This document shows positions 39,565 to 48,430 of a DNA stretch of 64,000 nucleotides, piece by piece. Under the pieces are notes generated by a model, which ran no database searches, had not been told where the DNA came from, and worked only from the letters and a program-made list of their open reading frames with translations. Every line of letters starts with the position of its first letter. Position 1 is the first letter of the stretch. This DNA comes from Corynebacterium sp. MSK041 (GTDB taxonomy: Bacteria > Actinomycetota > Actinomycetes > Mycobacteriales > Mycobacteriaceae). Where the stretch lies: the NCBI RefSeq assembly GCF_030232265.1, contig NZ_JASPJK010000012.1, positions 1 through 64,000 on the forward strand, given 5' to 3'. A program made the position numbers and the translations under genes.

Positions 39565-40137
39565 ATGAACACGCCTACCCCGACCCCCAGGCCCCGCCCA
39601 CCAAAGGGCCGCGACCGCACAAAGATCTCCCGGTTCGACGCTCTCGCCGTCGCCATCGCCTTCGCATGGCTCCTGCCAGAGATCATCGCGCTGGTGAACG
39701 ATGGAACGATTTCCAGCCGCCTCTCCCCCGCCATCGAAGACGGTTTGCACTTCGCCGATCTGACCACCGGCCCGCAGACCATGTTCACCGTCGCCCTGGG
39801 TTTGAAGTTCGTTGCCCTGCTCAGCGCAGTGTTCCTTGTCACCAACGCCTTCACTGACATGGCGAAAGAGAAGGTCTTCACCGAAAAGAACGCACGTCGC
39901 CTCACTGGCGCATGGATCAGCATTGTCGTCTTCTTCATTGCCCGTTTGGGCCTGGAAGGCATGGCCAATAACTGGGCCGCCGCTCAGCTTGGAATCGACT
40001 GGTGGGGCGCCCCGGGAACCGGCACCCCACTTTCTGAGCTCGCCCCGGCCCTCCTTCTCATCCTCGTTCTCGGCGCACTGGCCACGATCCTGCGCCGCGG
40101 CGCGAAGCTGGAAGAGGATGTTGATGGCCTTGTCTAA
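39565..40137 (+). CDS. DUF2975 (YoaS-like) membrane protein
   Basis: A 190-aa protein with four predicted membrane helices after a Pro/Arg-rich cytoplasmic N-terminus (PTPTPRPRPPKGRDR). It has the DUF2975 pattern, with VFTEKNARRLTGAWISIVVFF typical of the middle loop. The family is commonly coded with a small Cro/C1 HTH protein, as here; the pair overlaps by 14 bases. Function is unknown, probably a sensor or target of the HTH regulator. Confidence 0.85.
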   Translation: MNTPTPTPRPRPPKGRDRTKISRFDALAVAIAFAWLLPEIIALVNDGTISSRLSPAIEDGLHFADLTTGPQTMFTVALGLKFVALLSAVFLVTNAFTDMAKEKVFTEKNARRLTGAWISIVVFFIARLGLEGMANNWAAAQLGIDWWGAPGTGTPLSELAPALLLILVLGALATILRRGAKLEEDVDGLV

Positions 40138-40351
40138 CCCCACCGATGCACCACGGGTGGTGTGCCATCTCGACGAGCTCATGGCCGCGCGCGGCATCAC
40201 CGGCGCAGCCCTCGCCGAACAAGTGGGCATCACGCCCGTTAACCTGTCCGTCCTGAAAAACAACCGCGCCAAAGCCGTTCGCTTTACTACCCTCGCCGCG
40301 ATCTGCCAGGCACTCGACTGTCAGCCGGGGGATGTCTTCTCAGTGAAGTAG
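40124..40351 (+). CDS. YozG-like Cro/C1-type HTH regulator
   Basis: A 75-aa protein; nearly all of it is one HTH domain (HLDELMAARGITGAALAEQV, then NLSVLKNNRAKAVRFTTLAAICQALDCQPGD). The ATG at 40124 lies inside the DUF2975 gene, so translation is coupled. It likely autoregulates through the repeated ATATCG sites at 39500-39551. Confidence 0.88.
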   Translation: MALSNPTDAPRVVCHLDELMAARGITGAALAEQVGITPVNLSVLKNNRAKAVRFTTLAAICQALDCQPGDVFSVK

Positions 40352-40361
40352 GCTCGCAGGC

Positions 40362-41162
40362 ATGAGTTTTCCTTCTCCCTCCCACGACTCCTACGCCCTT
40401 GTCACCGGCGCCAGCCAAGGCATCGGTGAGGCCATGGCGCGTGATTTGGCTAAAGCTGGGTACAACCTGATTGTCGTCGCAAGGCGAAAGGACGTGCTCG
40501 AAGCACTCGCGGCGGAGCTTGAAAAAGCGCACGGTGTTGATGTCATCGTCGCCGCACATGATCTCTCCGTCGCCGAGGACGTAGACAAGCTCCTTGCGCT
40601 TATCCGCGATTACCGGGTCTCCATCTGCATCAACTCCGCCGGCATCGCCTCCTTCGGCCCCTTCATGGAGCAGGACTGGGACTATGAGACGAACCAGTTC
40701 AACCTTAATGCCACCGCCGTCTTCCGCATCACCAAAGCTGCACTGGACCAGATGGTTCCGCGCGGTGAGGGCGCATTGTGCAACGTCGGCTCTGCGGCCG
40801 GCAACGTGCCCATCCCGAACAACGCCACCTACGTGTTCACCAAGGCTGGCGTGAACGCTTTCACTGAGGCCCTGCACTACGAGCTGAAGAAGACCGGCGT
40901 GCACTGCACCCTCCTCGCCCCAGGCCCCGTCCGCGATGCCGTGGTGCCTGAAGCGGAACAGTCCATCGTGGACAAGGTTGTCCCAGACTTCCTCTGGACC
41001 ACCTATGAATCCTGCTCCCGCGAAACCATCGAAGCCATGATGAAGAACCGCCGCCGCATCACCCCAGGCCCACTGTCCAAGGCCATGGATTTCGTCTCCT
41101 CCTTCGCCCCACGCGGTGCACTTGCACCCGTCATGGGCTGGTTCTACGCCAAGATGGGCTAG
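40362..41162 (+). CDS. Short-chain dehydrogenase/reductase
   Basis: A 266-aa classical SDR. Cofactor motif TGASQGIG (about 15-22), NSAGIA, catalytic Ser in NVGSAAGN and YxxxK in TYVFTKAG. Arg residues after beta-2 (VVARRKD) favour NADP. Substrate is unknown. It starts 10 bases after the HTH gene and is followed by orn, so a readthrough operon is possible. Confidence 0.9.
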   Translation: MSFPSPSHDSYALVTGASQGIGEAMARDLAKAGYNLIVVARRKDVLEALAAELEKAHGVDVIVAAHDLSVAEDVDKLLALIRDYRVSICINSAGIASFGPFMEQDWDYETNQFNLNATAVFRITKAALDQMVPRGEGALCNVGSAAGNVPIPNNATYVFTKAGVNAFTEALHYELKKTGVHCTLLAPGPVRDAVVPEAEQSIVDKVVPDFLWTTYESCSRETIEAMMKNRRRITPGPLSKAMDFVSSFAPRGALAPVMGWFYAKMG

Positions 41163-41172
41163 CGTTGTGCCC

Positions 41173-41805
41173 ATGAATGAAGCACTCGCTGCTAAAGATG
41201 ACCGCATTGTCTGGATCGACCTTGAAATGACCGGACTGGAACCAGACCGCCACGTGATCGTGGAGGTTGCAGCCCTGGTCACCGATGCGGACCTCAACGT
41301 CCTCGACGAGGGCATTGACCTTGTCGTTCACGCCACCGACGCCGAGCTCGCAGAGATGGATGACTTTGTCACCAACATGCACGAAACCTCGGGCCTCACC
41401 GAACAGATCAAGGCTTCCACGATCACGGTGGAGGAGGCGGAAGCGGCGGTTCTGGAGCTCGTCGAGAAGCATTGCGCTGGAATCCGCCCACCTCTTGCCG
41501 GCAACTCCATTGCCACGGACCGCTCCTTCATCCGCGCATACATGCCACGCCTGGACGAACGCCTGCACTACCGCATGATCGACGTGTCCACCATCAAGGA
41601 GCTCACCCGTCGCTGGTTCGCCGACACGTACTACAACCAGCCCGACAAAAACTTGTCCCACCGTGCGCTCGCCGACATCGTGGAATCCGTCCGCGAGCTC
41701 GACTACTACCGTCGCTCTGTTTTCATCGCCAGCCCCGGCCCCGTAACAAGCGAAGCAGCAGCACACGCGCAGGACGCCGTGGGCCGCTACCAGCAGTTTT
41801 TGTAA
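41173..41805 (+). CDS. orn: Oligoribonuclease
   Basis: DEDDh 3'-5' exonuclease that degrades di- to pentanucleotides and pGpG. The 210-aa protein has IDLEMTGL (DE), [11 protein letters not shown] (D), [12 protein letters not shown] and [15 protein letters not shown] with the catalytic His and last Asp. Normal length. The ATG at 41173 is chosen because [13 protein letters not shown] then lies at residues 12-24 as in the family. Confidence 0.96.
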   Translation: MNEALAAKDDRIVWIDLEMTGLEPDRHVIVEVAALVTDADLNVLDEGIDLVVHATDAELAEMDDFVTNMHETSGLTEQIKASTITVEEAEAAVLELVEKHCAGIRPPLAGNSIATDRSFIRAYMPRLDERLHYRMIDVSTIKELTRRWFADTYYNQPDKNLSHRALADIVESVRELDYYRRSVFIASPGPVTSEAAAHAQDAVGRYQQFL

Positions 41806-41852
41806 TTCAGACCAAGTGAACTAGAGTAGGTTTCCGCTGTGCAAACAGCGAT

Positions 41853-41926
41853 GGTGGCTGTAGTTCAGCTGGTAGAGCACCAGGTTGTGATCCTGGGTGT
41901 CGCGGGTTCGAGCCCCGTCAGCCACC
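41853..41926 (+). tRNA. tRNA-His (GUG)
   Basis: Acceptor GTGGCTG/CAGCCAC with the extra 5' G (41853), anticodon loop TTGTGAT giving GUG, T-arm GGTTCGAGCCC. CCA is not encoded. Confidence 0.94.
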
Positions 41927-41934
41927 CCGAAGGT

Positions 41935-41979
41935 TAAGGCCCTGCACCATCCCGCAAATGGAATCGGTGCAGGGCCTTA
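41935..41979. terminator. Terminator between tRNA-His and ldt
   Basis: A perfect 14-bp stem TAAGGCCCTGCACC/GGTGCAGGGCCTTA lies between convergent tRNA-His and the L,D-transpeptidase gene. Confidence 0.8.
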
Positions 41980-42004
41980 CCCATACCCCCGGCGGACCGG
42001 GAAA

Positions 42005-43198
42005 CTAGGAAGACGTATCGGCGTTGCCAGCCTTGATCGTCTCCCAATCAATGTTCCAGTAGCCCAAACCATCCGTGCCCGGCAGTGTGCTGCCCTTGGT
42101 GTTCACAATCTCAACCGGGTCGCCGCGCTTGACGGTGTCCATGTACCACTTGGCATCCGCCGGGGTGGCGTTGATGCAACCGTGGGAGACGTTGGTTTGC
42201 CCCAAAGCCCACGTTGCCCACGGGGCCGAGTGGACGTAGATGCCGGACCAGGACAGCTGGGTGGCGTAGTTCACCGGCGTGACGTAACCGCCCGCCTCCA
42301 GGCTTAGACCGTAGGTGCGCGAATCCATGACCAAGCTGTCATGGCGATCCCCCACCACATAGTTGCCGTTTGGAGTGTCATAGCTGCCGTCGCGGCCCAG
42401 CGCGATGTTGAAGGACTTAATCTTTTCACCGTTGCGGTACACGGTCAGTGTTTTGGTGCTGTTGTCCACCACGGTGCGGACCTCCTCACCACTGGTGAAG
42501 TTGGTTTCCGTGTCCTGCTGGCCGTAAATACCGTTGCCAAAGTCCTTGCCGTACAGGTCTGCCTTCACCGTCACCTTCGTGCCCGGCTCCCAGTACTCCT
42601 TGGGGCGCCAGATGAGCTTGTTGGCCTCGATCCAGTAGAAGCCACCCACGGTGTTGTTGGACGTCTCAATCGTGATTGCGTCCTGCACAGCCTGGCGGTC
42701 CTGCGGTGACACATCAAAATAGAAGACAACAGCCTGAGCCACACCGACTTCGGACCCTTCAAGCGGGCTAACGGAGCCAGACATCTGCAGGCTCGGCGTC
42801 ACCGTGGTGAAGCTGGCCAGCGTTGCCGTCCCCTGCTTGGTCATGGCTTTCACCGTGTAAGTCTTGCCGTAGCCCAGTGGCTCGGCGGTGGTCCACTCAG
42901 TGCGGTCATCGTTGAAGGATGCCTTGACTTCCTTGCCAGACTCATTCGTCATGGTGACGCTACTCAGCCCCGCCGGCGTATTCACCTTCACGGGAATGCC
43001 CGGCTCCACTTCAGTGGCGCCGTCCTTCACGGAGATGGTGGCCGGGGTGTCCTTAACAATCTCCTTTTCGGCCTCTGCAGCCGCGTCACTACGTTCCAGC
43101 GTGCAACTAGCCAACGCAGTCCCCACAAGCACGGCTGCCGCACTCGTGGCAACAACACGACGGAGCTTCGACACCGACCACACCGACCTAGAAGACAT
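42005..43198 (-). CDS. L,D-transpeptidase lipoprotein (YkuD domain)
   Basis: A 397-aa peptidoglycan cross-linking enzyme that forms 3-3 bonds. It has a signal peptide with lipobox GTALASC (Cys near 32). Two Ig-like domains like those of mycobacterial Ldts (about 50-150 and 150-250) come before the YkuD domain (about 255-380). The catalytic region is YVHSAPWATWALG then SHGCINATPADA, with the nucleophilic cysteine. It acts outside the membrane. Single gene with a 307-base upstream region that holds an inverted repeat. Confidence 0.95.
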   Translation of the reverse strand: MSSRSVWSVSKLRRVVATSAAAVLVGTALASCTLERSDAAAEAEKEIVKDTPATISVKDGATEVEPGIPVKVNTPAGLSSVTMTNESGKEVKASFNDDRTEWTTAEPLGYGKTYTVKAMTKQGTATLASFTTVTPSLQMSGSVSPLEGSEVGVAQAVVFYFDVSPQDRQAVQDAITIETSNNTVGGFYWIEANKLIWRPKEYWEPGTKVTVKADLYGKDFGNGIYGQQDTETNFTSGEEVRTVVDNSTKTLTVYRNGEKIKSFNIALGRDGSYDTPNGNYVVGDRHDSLVMDSRTYGLSLEAGGYVTPVNYATQLSWSGIYVHSAPWATWALGQTNVSHGCINATPADAKWYMDTVKRGDPVEIVNTKGSTLPGTDGLGYWNIDWETIKAGNADTSS

Positions 43199-43267
43199 GC
43201 TTCAACCACTTAACTTTCTGCCGCACCCCGATACCGCTATCGGACTTCACCTTTGTTAATCGCAGGT

Positions 43268-43449
43268 ATCGCCTGGTTAGTTACATGATTCACCTTCAAA
43301 GAAACTGCACCACACACAACGCTTTGAGCGATTATCGTGCCCGTTACCTTAACGCCAAACCCAACATTGTCCTACTTGAAACAGTCACATCCGCCAAGTC
43401 GTTATCGTATTGTTTCCCTAGCCCCATAACACCGTTCTAACCAGGCGAT
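43268..43449. repeat. 13-bp inverted repeat flanking the ldt-tRNA-Lys intergenic region
   Basis: ATCGCCTGGTTAG (43268-43280) and CTAACCAGGCGAT (43437-43449) are exact complements 156 bases apart. The 307-base gap 43199-43505 contains the ldt promoter region on one side and the tRNA-Lys promoter region on the other. Nothing else was recognised. Confidence 0.7.
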
Positions 43450-43505
43450 TTCATGTATTGAGGGTGGGGTGCTATATTTTTCTTTCGTTGCCTTCCAAAG
43501 GCAAA

Positions 43506-43578
43506 GCGCCATTAGCTCAACTGGCAGAGCAACTGACTCTTAATCAGTGGGTTCGGGGTTCGAGTCCCTGATGGCGCA
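43506..43578 (+). tRNA. tRNA-Lys (CUU)
   Basis: Acceptor GCGCCAT/ATGGCGC, anticodon loop CTCTTAA giving CUU, T-arm GGTTCGAGTCC. CCA is not encoded. Confidence 0.95.
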
Positions 43579-43664
43579 CAGACTACGAGGTCAGAGCACC
43601 CCCACGGTGCCTGGCCTCGTTTTTCGTATCCATAGCCCTGCCGGCAAGACTACTCTTAAGTGAC

Positions 43665-44291
43665 ATGAGCACCGCCGAGACAACACCACCCAGCCCCATC
43701 CATGCCGTGACTGTTTTTGCAGGAGCCCGAGAGGCAACTGCGCCAGAGATGAACACGCTGGCCAGGGATTTTGGGGTGGCACTCGCCCGGCGCGGCATCA
43801 CACTTGTGTATGGCGGTAGCCGGTTGGGTTTGATGGGGGCAGTCGCCCAGGGCGCGATTGATGCTGGTGGTGCGACGGTGGGTATCATTCCGGAGCATCT
43901 CGCAGCGCATGAGATTGCGCACACGGGCCTCACGGAGCTCGTGTTCGTGGATACACTCGCGCAGCGCAAGGCCCTCATGAGTCAGCGGTGCGATGCATTT
44001 GTTGCGCTTCCTGGGGGTGCGGGCACGCTCGATGAGCTTTTCGACGAATGGACCAACCAACAACTCGCCCTCCACACCAAACCCATCGGCCTGCTGGGCA
44101 CCGAGTTTTGGCAACCGTTGATCCAGATGGTGGACCACATGGTGGCGCACGGCTTTGTGCGCCAAGAGGACCGTGACAGTCTCATCGTGGTGGATGATCC
44201 GGACGAGTTGTTGGATCAGCTGGCACAGTGGCGCCCACAACGCCCTCGGTGGTGCCCTGCGCCGCAGAGCGCTGAACAGGACAAGGATTGA
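43665..44291 (+). CDS. LOG-family nucleoside 5'-monophosphate phosphoribohydrolase
   Basis: A 208-aa Rossmann-like protein of the TIGR00730/LOG family. Seen: YGGSRLGLMGAVAQGA, TLAQRKALM and the signature LPGGAGTLDELFDEW. The family releases bases, including cytokinins, from nucleoside monophosphates. It is 15 bases before pncA, so both may act in nucleotide/nicotinamide turnover; that link is inference. Confidence 0.9.
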   Translation: MSTAETTPPSPIHAVTVFAGAREATAPEMNTLARDFGVALARRGITLVYGGSRLGLMGAVAQGAIDAGGATVGIIPEHLAAHEIAHTGLTELVFVDTLAQRKALMSQRCDAFVALPGGAGTLDELFDEWTNQQLALHTKPIGLLGTEFWQPLIQMVDHMVAHGFVRQEDRDSLIVVDDPDELLDQLAQWRPQRPRWCPAPQSAEQDKD

Positions 44292-44306
44292 GTAGGGTTA
44301 CGGGGT

Positions 44307-44879
44307 ATGACCAAGGCTCTTGTCATTGTTGATGTTCAGAATGATTTCTGCCCCGGTGGCTCCCTTGCCACCGACCGTGGTGACGTGGTGGCGGAAAGCA
44401 TTGCCCAGCTGCTTACCACCAACGCGAAGGATTATGACCACATCGTGGCCACCCAGGATTGGCACATTGATCCGGGGACGCACTTTTCTGACACCCCAGA
44501 TTTTGTCGATACGTGGCCCGTTCACTGCGTTGCGGATTCGGAAGGCGCTGCCATGCGCGCACCGCTGGCCGAGGAAGCAGCCGCATCCGTCATCGAAGAG
44601 TACTTCCGCAAAGGGCGGTATGAGGCGGCGTATAGCGGGTTCGAGGGGGCGTCGACAAGCGAAGATGTACTTCTTGCGCAATGGCTGAATGAGCGTGGGG
44701 TAACGCTTATCGACATCGTAGGCATCGCCACCGATCACTGCGTCCGCGCCACCGCACTGGATGGGCTGCATGAAGGCTTCGAGGTGCGCGTGCTCAGCCA
44801 GCACTGCTCCCCCGTGAGCGAAGAACGCGGCCGTGCGACCTTGAATGAGCTCCGCGAAGCCGGCGCAACGGTACTTTAA
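44307..44879 (+). CDS. pncA: Nicotinamidase
   Basis: Hydrolyses nicotinamide to nicotinic acid for NAD salvage (and activates pyrazinamide in mycobacteria). The 190-aa protein has catalytic Asp in IVDVQNDFCPGG, the metal-site DWHIDPGTHF, and the nucleophile in GIATDHCVRATALD. It pairs functionally with pncB at 55171-56511. A strong hairpin follows. Confidence 0.94.
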   Translation: MTKALVIVDVQNDFCPGGSLATDRGDVVAESIAQLLTTNAKDYDHIVATQDWHIDPGTHFSDTPDFVDTWPVHCVADSEGAAMRAPLAEEAAASVIEEYFRKGRYEAAYSGFEGASTSEDVLLAQWLNERGVTLIDIVGIATDHCVRATALDGLHEGFEVRVLSQHCSPVSEERGRATLNELREAGATVL

Positions 44880-44884
44880 AAAAG

Positions 44885-44921
44885 CAGCGCGCCCTTGCCT
44901 AACTGGCAAGAGGGCGCGCTG
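44885..44921. terminator. Convergent terminator of pncA and the DUF3618 gene
   Basis: CAGCGCGCCC-TTGCC pairs with GGCAAGAGGGCGCGCTG around a 5-base loop; A-rich on the left, T-rich on the right, so it can work both ways. Confidence 0.85.
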
Positions 44922-44934
44922 TACTTATCGAGCT

Positions 44935-45213
44935 TTAGTTACGCTCAGCGAGCAGACGCTGCAGCTCCTTAAGGTCCTTCTTCTTCTTGCGGCTGCTCGA
45001 AGACTTCAGGGCAACAAGCAACACCACAGCAACGGCTACACCGGCAAGCACCTTCTGCACCTTGCCATCCTTGAGCTTGGTGCTCACCTGCGCCTTCGCA
45101 TTGTTGGCCAGGTTCTCCGGACTGGTACGGTCAGCGAGCTCATCGATCGTGCTGGCCAGGTTGGCGCGGGTGCGCTCGATCTCGCGCTGAATATCGTTAA
45201 TATCGCGTGCCAC
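44935..45213 (-). CDS. DUF3618 small membrane protein
   Basis: A 92-aa protein: amphipathic helix with DIQREIERTRANLASTIDEL (the DUF3618 signature), a single membrane helix (KVLAGVAVAVVLLVAL), then a very basic SSSSRKKKKDLKE tail. Function unknown. Divergent from bcp. Confidence 0.9.
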   Translation of the reverse strand: MARDINDIQREIERTRANLASTIDELADRTSPENLANNAKAQVSTKLKDGKVQKVLAGVAVAVVLLVALKSSSSRKKKKDLKELQRLLAERN

Positions 45214-45325
45214 TTCTAACTCCCATAAAGGTTTGCTTGTCTATCTCGTTCCCACAGTACCGTACCGAAGAATCCCTGACGCAGCACCGGTTCCATGCCA
45301 GCGCACCACAAGTACAGTGGCCAGT

Positions 45326-45802
45326 ATGACTGAACAGATTCGTTTGAACGTCGGCGACGCCGCCCCCGCCTTCAGCCTCCCCAACGACAAGGGAGAAACC
45401 GTTTCCCTGTCCGACTACGCAGGCAAGCGCGTCATCGTGTACTTCTACCCACGCGCCAACACCCCAGGCTGCACCCGCGAAGCATGCGATTTCTCCGAAA
45501 ACCTCTCGGAATTCTCGGAGTCCTCCGTGGCGGTGGTAGGTATCAGCCCGGACTCCCCAGAAAAGCTGGCTAAGTTCCGCGCCGACCATGACCTGACCAT
45601 CGAGCTGCTTTCCGACGAGTCCAAAGACGTCATGACCGCCTACGGCGCCTTCGGCGAGAAAAAGAACTACGGCAAAATCGTCCAAGGTGTCATCCGTTCC
45701 ACCTTCCTCGTCGGCGCCGACGGCACCATCGAGTCCGCCCAGTACAACGTCAAAGCCACCGGCCACGTTGGCCGCCTCCTGCGTGACCTCGACCTGAGCT
45801 AA
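45326..45802 (+). CDS. bcp: Thiol peroxidase, Bcp/PrxQ type peroxiredoxin
   Basis: Reduces hydroperoxides. The 158-aa protein has the peroxidatic cysteine in YPRANTPGCTREACDF. The second Cys five residues later is the likely resolving residue of PrxQ enzymes. Start at 45326 (MTEQIRLNVGD) as in the family. Confidence 0.94.
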   Translation: MTEQIRLNVGDAAPAFSLPNDKGETVSLSDYAGKRVIVYFYPRANTPGCTREACDFSENLSEFSESSVAVVGISPDSPEKLAKFRADHDLTIELLSDESKDVMTAYGAFGEKKNYGKIVQGVIRSTFLVGADGTIESAQYNVKATGHVGRLLRDLDLS

Positions 45803-45913
45803 ACACTCCCCCACCCCTTTTCAGCACTTGTTTCTTTCGCAGGGCGGTGCACTGTACACTGTGAACCGCTCCGCGCCATGAATCATGGACACTGTGCATT
45901 TCAGCGCGGGAGC

Positions 45914-45995
<82 letters not shown>

Positions 45996-46058
45996 CACTC
46001 TTCTTGCCCCACCTCCGGACCTTGGGGCCTCAACAGTTTGATTGATAGAGTTTGGGTT

Positions 46059-46508
46059 GTGAGCGACCAAGACAATCAGGACATTCAGACTGAGCAACCT
46101 CCCCAACGCAAACGCTTGCGGGTACGTGCCTGGCACGTAATCCTGCTTATTGTGGCTGTGGCGGTGAGCATCATGCTGGCCAGCTGGCAGTGGTCGCGAT
46201 ACACCTCCGGCACCGGATCACTACAGAACCTGGGCTACGCGCTGCAATGGCCAATGTTTGGCCTGTTCCTCGTGTACATCTACCGCGCAGGCATGAAGAT
46301 GGAAAACGAAAAGATCGATGCCGAAAACGCTGGTAAGTCCATGGATGCGCTCTATGAGGCGGATGCCGCCGCGTTCGGCGATCCCGATGCCGCGCCAGCC
46401 ATGACTGAAATCAGCGAGGACTTCCTCCCCCAGCGACGCGAATTGGATGTGGAAGAGTTCAATGAGCTGAACACACCACGTCGGCGCCACCACACCGAAG
46501 ACGTTTAA
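46059..46508 (+). CDS. LprD-like membrane protein
   Basis: A 149-aa protein with two transmembrane helices. The segment LQNLGYALQWPMFGLFLVYIYR matches what is known of mycobacterial LprD (Rv1343c), although the lipobox cysteine is absent here. The acidic C-terminal tail is cytoplasmic or periplasmic; this cannot be told. GTG 46059 is the likely start. It is 12 bases before the DUF3817 gene, as in the mycobacterial Rv1342c-Rv1343c pair. Confidence 0.78.
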   Translation: MSDQDNQDIQTEQPPQRKRLRVRAWHVILLIVAVAVSIMLASWQWSRYTSGTGSLQNLGYALQWPMFGLFLVYIYRAGMKMENEKIDAENAGKSMDALYEADAAAFGDPDAAPAMTEISEDFLPQRRELDVEEFNELNTPRRRHHTEDV

Positions 46509-46520
46509 GGAACACGAATA

Positions 46521-46919
46521 ATGAGCACTCCCCCGATGAACCCTGACACCCCTACTCCCCCAGATGCTGGCGCCCCGCGCATTCACCCAGAACGCAAACG
46601 TCGCGTGAAAACCGCACTCACACTATTCGCTATTACAGCATGGGTCACCGGTGTCATGCTGCTCCTGTTGTGTGTGCGCATGATCATGGAGTACATCCTC
46701 CACATGGACGTTTCTAGCCTGAACTGGGTAGCCATCGCCCACGGCTGGGTGTACGCCCTGTTCCTGTTGGCCACCCTGAACCTGGGCATGAAGGCCCGAT
46801 GGGCCACCAAAACCTGGTTGGTCACGGCACTGGCGGGTGTGGTGCCCTTCCTCTCCTTCTTCGTGGAGCACTGGCGACGCAAGGAAGTTACAGAGGAATT
46901 CGCCCTCAATGAGCCGTAG
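46521..46919 (+). CDS. DUF3817 integral membrane protein
   Basis: A 132-aa protein with a Pro-rich N-terminus and three predicted membrane helices. AHGWVYALFLLATLNLGMKARW is the DUF3817 signature and PFLSFFVEH ends the last helix. Homologue of Rv1342c. Function unknown; coupled to the LprD-like gene. Confidence 0.88.
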   Translation: MSTPPMNPDTPTPPDAGAPRIHPERKRRVKTALTLFAITAWVTGVMLLLLCVRMIMEYILHMDVSSLNWVAIAHGWVYALFLLATLNLGMKARWATKTWLVTALAGVVPFLSFFVEHWRRKEVTEEFALNEP

Positions 46920-47247
46920 CAGGCACTAAAGCGTCTCCTAGGGAGGCACGGGCCAGCCTTAGACTTAAAGGTCAAAAGTGTGTCTGGATTGGCTAATTTC
47001 GAGCAGGTGAACTGGGACGATACCGAAAATATACGCGTCTGAAACCTGTATCTGCTCATCGTACTGAGCTCCCCGCTGCGACACGGGTGGGGTGTTGGCG
47101 CCGGGGCCTTGGCGTGGTTGCGCCGGTTTGACTATCGCGCTTTGCGACGATCGACGACCTGGGGTTTTGTCTCCCACTCGCGGCGATAGTCAAACCTGGG
47201 CATGCCGAAAGACCAGCTGTTGCTGGCTTTCGACATGTGTTGGCGGG
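46920..47247. other. Intergenic region with inverted repeats
   Basis: Between convergent genes. It contains a perfect 14-bp inverted repeat GGTTTGACTATCGC (47125) / GCGATAGTCAAACC (47183-47196) with a 44-base interior. A hairpin at 47206-47232 (CGAAAG..CCAGC / GCTGG..CTTTCG) may terminate the HNH gene. No coding frame seen. Confidence 0.65.
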
Positions 47248-48342
47248 CTATCTTCCGTACAGGAGTGTCATGGCCCCAAAGGGGTGGATGGTGTTGGGGA
47301 TGAGGTGTCCGTTTGGTGATCTCCATATGGGTGCGCCCCGGATGTTGTCTACCCGGCCGTGGTAGCTGTGTTCGGGGTCATCGTCGTTGGTGCGGTTGTG
47401 ATACCTGCACAACATCGCCAGGTTATCCATGTTGGTTAGCCCACCCTTCGACCAGGCTTTGATGTGGTGGACCTGACAGTTATCCGCCGCATGCCGACAA
47501 TCCGGTACTGGACACGTTGGTGACAACGCTCTGGCTAGGTCGCGTTGTTTCTGGTTAGCAAACCGTTGCGTGTCATACAGGTTGACCGCACCAACTTGTG
47601 GGTGGAACACCGCTACTTCGAGTACGTCCCCAAAATTCTGGGCCAAGTATTCCGCACCGGTCATGGTGGTGCCATCCGTTAGCCCCAGGATGATGTCATC
47701 GCCAACACCACTGATGATCTTGATGTGTTCTTCTAGTGGGATCAGGATCAAGGGGCGGGGCACAGCAGGAGCAATCCGAGCTGGAGTCTCGCCCACAGTG
47801 TCGGGGCGAAGGCCCAGGATGGTCATGAATGCTTCATACATCTGTGGGCCTGCTGGCCCATCACCGGTGACTTTTTGGCGTAGCGCGTACTCGATGGCTG
47901 CCATGTCGTGTTCTGGACCCATAATGTTCATGGGGCGGGACTGTTTACGTGAGCGACCAAACCGGATTGTTGGCTCCGGGGCAGGCGTGTCCACTTCGGG
48001 GATGATGTCTTTCGCCCGACGCTGCAACGTGGCGTAGTCACCCTTAACGGAGAGCAACGCTAGGCGCACCCGCCACTTCTCGTGGGGATTATTGATGCCC
48101 ACGAGGCGGGATTCGATGTAGACAAGCTGATCCAAGGACTTCTTCGTCGAGCGTGCCACTGTAATCGCGTTGGCTTGTTTACGGGTGAACTTGGTGGGCC
48201 CGTAGTAGACCTTGTGGACTTTGGTCCATTCGCGTACAAGGGCGGGTTTGCAGCCAGCGTCGAGGAGGACCTGGGCATCAAAGGAGGCCAGGGTCTCGAT
48301 CGGGTTGGTTAGACCCGCCACTAGTGCTGCAAAAGTGTTCAT
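47248..48342 (-). CDS. HNH endonuclease domain protein (DUF222/13E12-like)
   Basis: A 364-aa protein. The C-terminal HNH domain reads CPVPDCRHAADNCQVHHIKAW (shown from residue about 282), with paired histidines and later CRYHN, so zinc- and metal-binding residues are intact. The N-terminal 250 residues look like the DUF222/REP13E12 helical domain. Such genes are often multicopy. It interrupts the otherwise mycobacteria-like DUF3817-rdgB order. Upstream are a TGTGGATAA inverted repeat and the 101-bp repeat. Start at ATG 48342, with an ATG/GTG 9 bases earlier as the alternative. Confidence 0.88.
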   Translation of the reverse strand: MNTFAALVAGLTNPIETLASFDAQVLLDAGCKPALVREWTKVHKVYYGPTKFTRKQANAITVARSTKKSLDQLVYIESRLVGINNPHEKWRVRLALLSVKGDYATLQRRAKDIIPEVDTPAPEPTIRFGRSRKQSRPMNIMGPEHDMAAIEYALRQKVTGDGPAGPQMYEAFMTILGLRPDTVGETPARIAPAVPRPLILIPLEEHIKIISGVGDDIILGLTDGTTMTGAEYLAQNFGDVLEVAVFHPQVGAVNLYDTQRFANQKQRDLARALSPTCPVPDCRHAADNCQVHHIKAWSKGGLTNMDNLAMLCRYHNRTNDDDPEHSYHGRVDNIRGAPIWRSPNGHLIPNTIHPFGAMTLLYGR

Positions 48343-48394
48343 GCCTCGCACACTAAACGGAAAATCAGAAACGTGCAGCTAAGGGCTAAAAAAG

Positions 48395-48424
48395 CCTGTG
48401 GATAACCCAAAAACTATCCACAGG
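48395..48424. promoter_or_regulatory. Perfect 10-bp inverted repeat with DnaA-box-like TGTGGATAA
   Basis: CCTGTGGATA (48395-48404) and TATCCACAGG (48415-48424) with a 10-base loop, 53 bases upstream of the HNH gene. It closely resembles the repeat upstream of the SSB paralogue (37182-37211). Confidence 0.65.
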
Positions 48425-48430
48425 GGGTGC

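Noticed and set aside
48395-48424. DnaA-box-like sites as a replication origin
   Set aside because: Only one such inverted repeat at each place, no dnaA/dnaN genes, no AT-rich unwinding region; upstream regulatory site is more likely.
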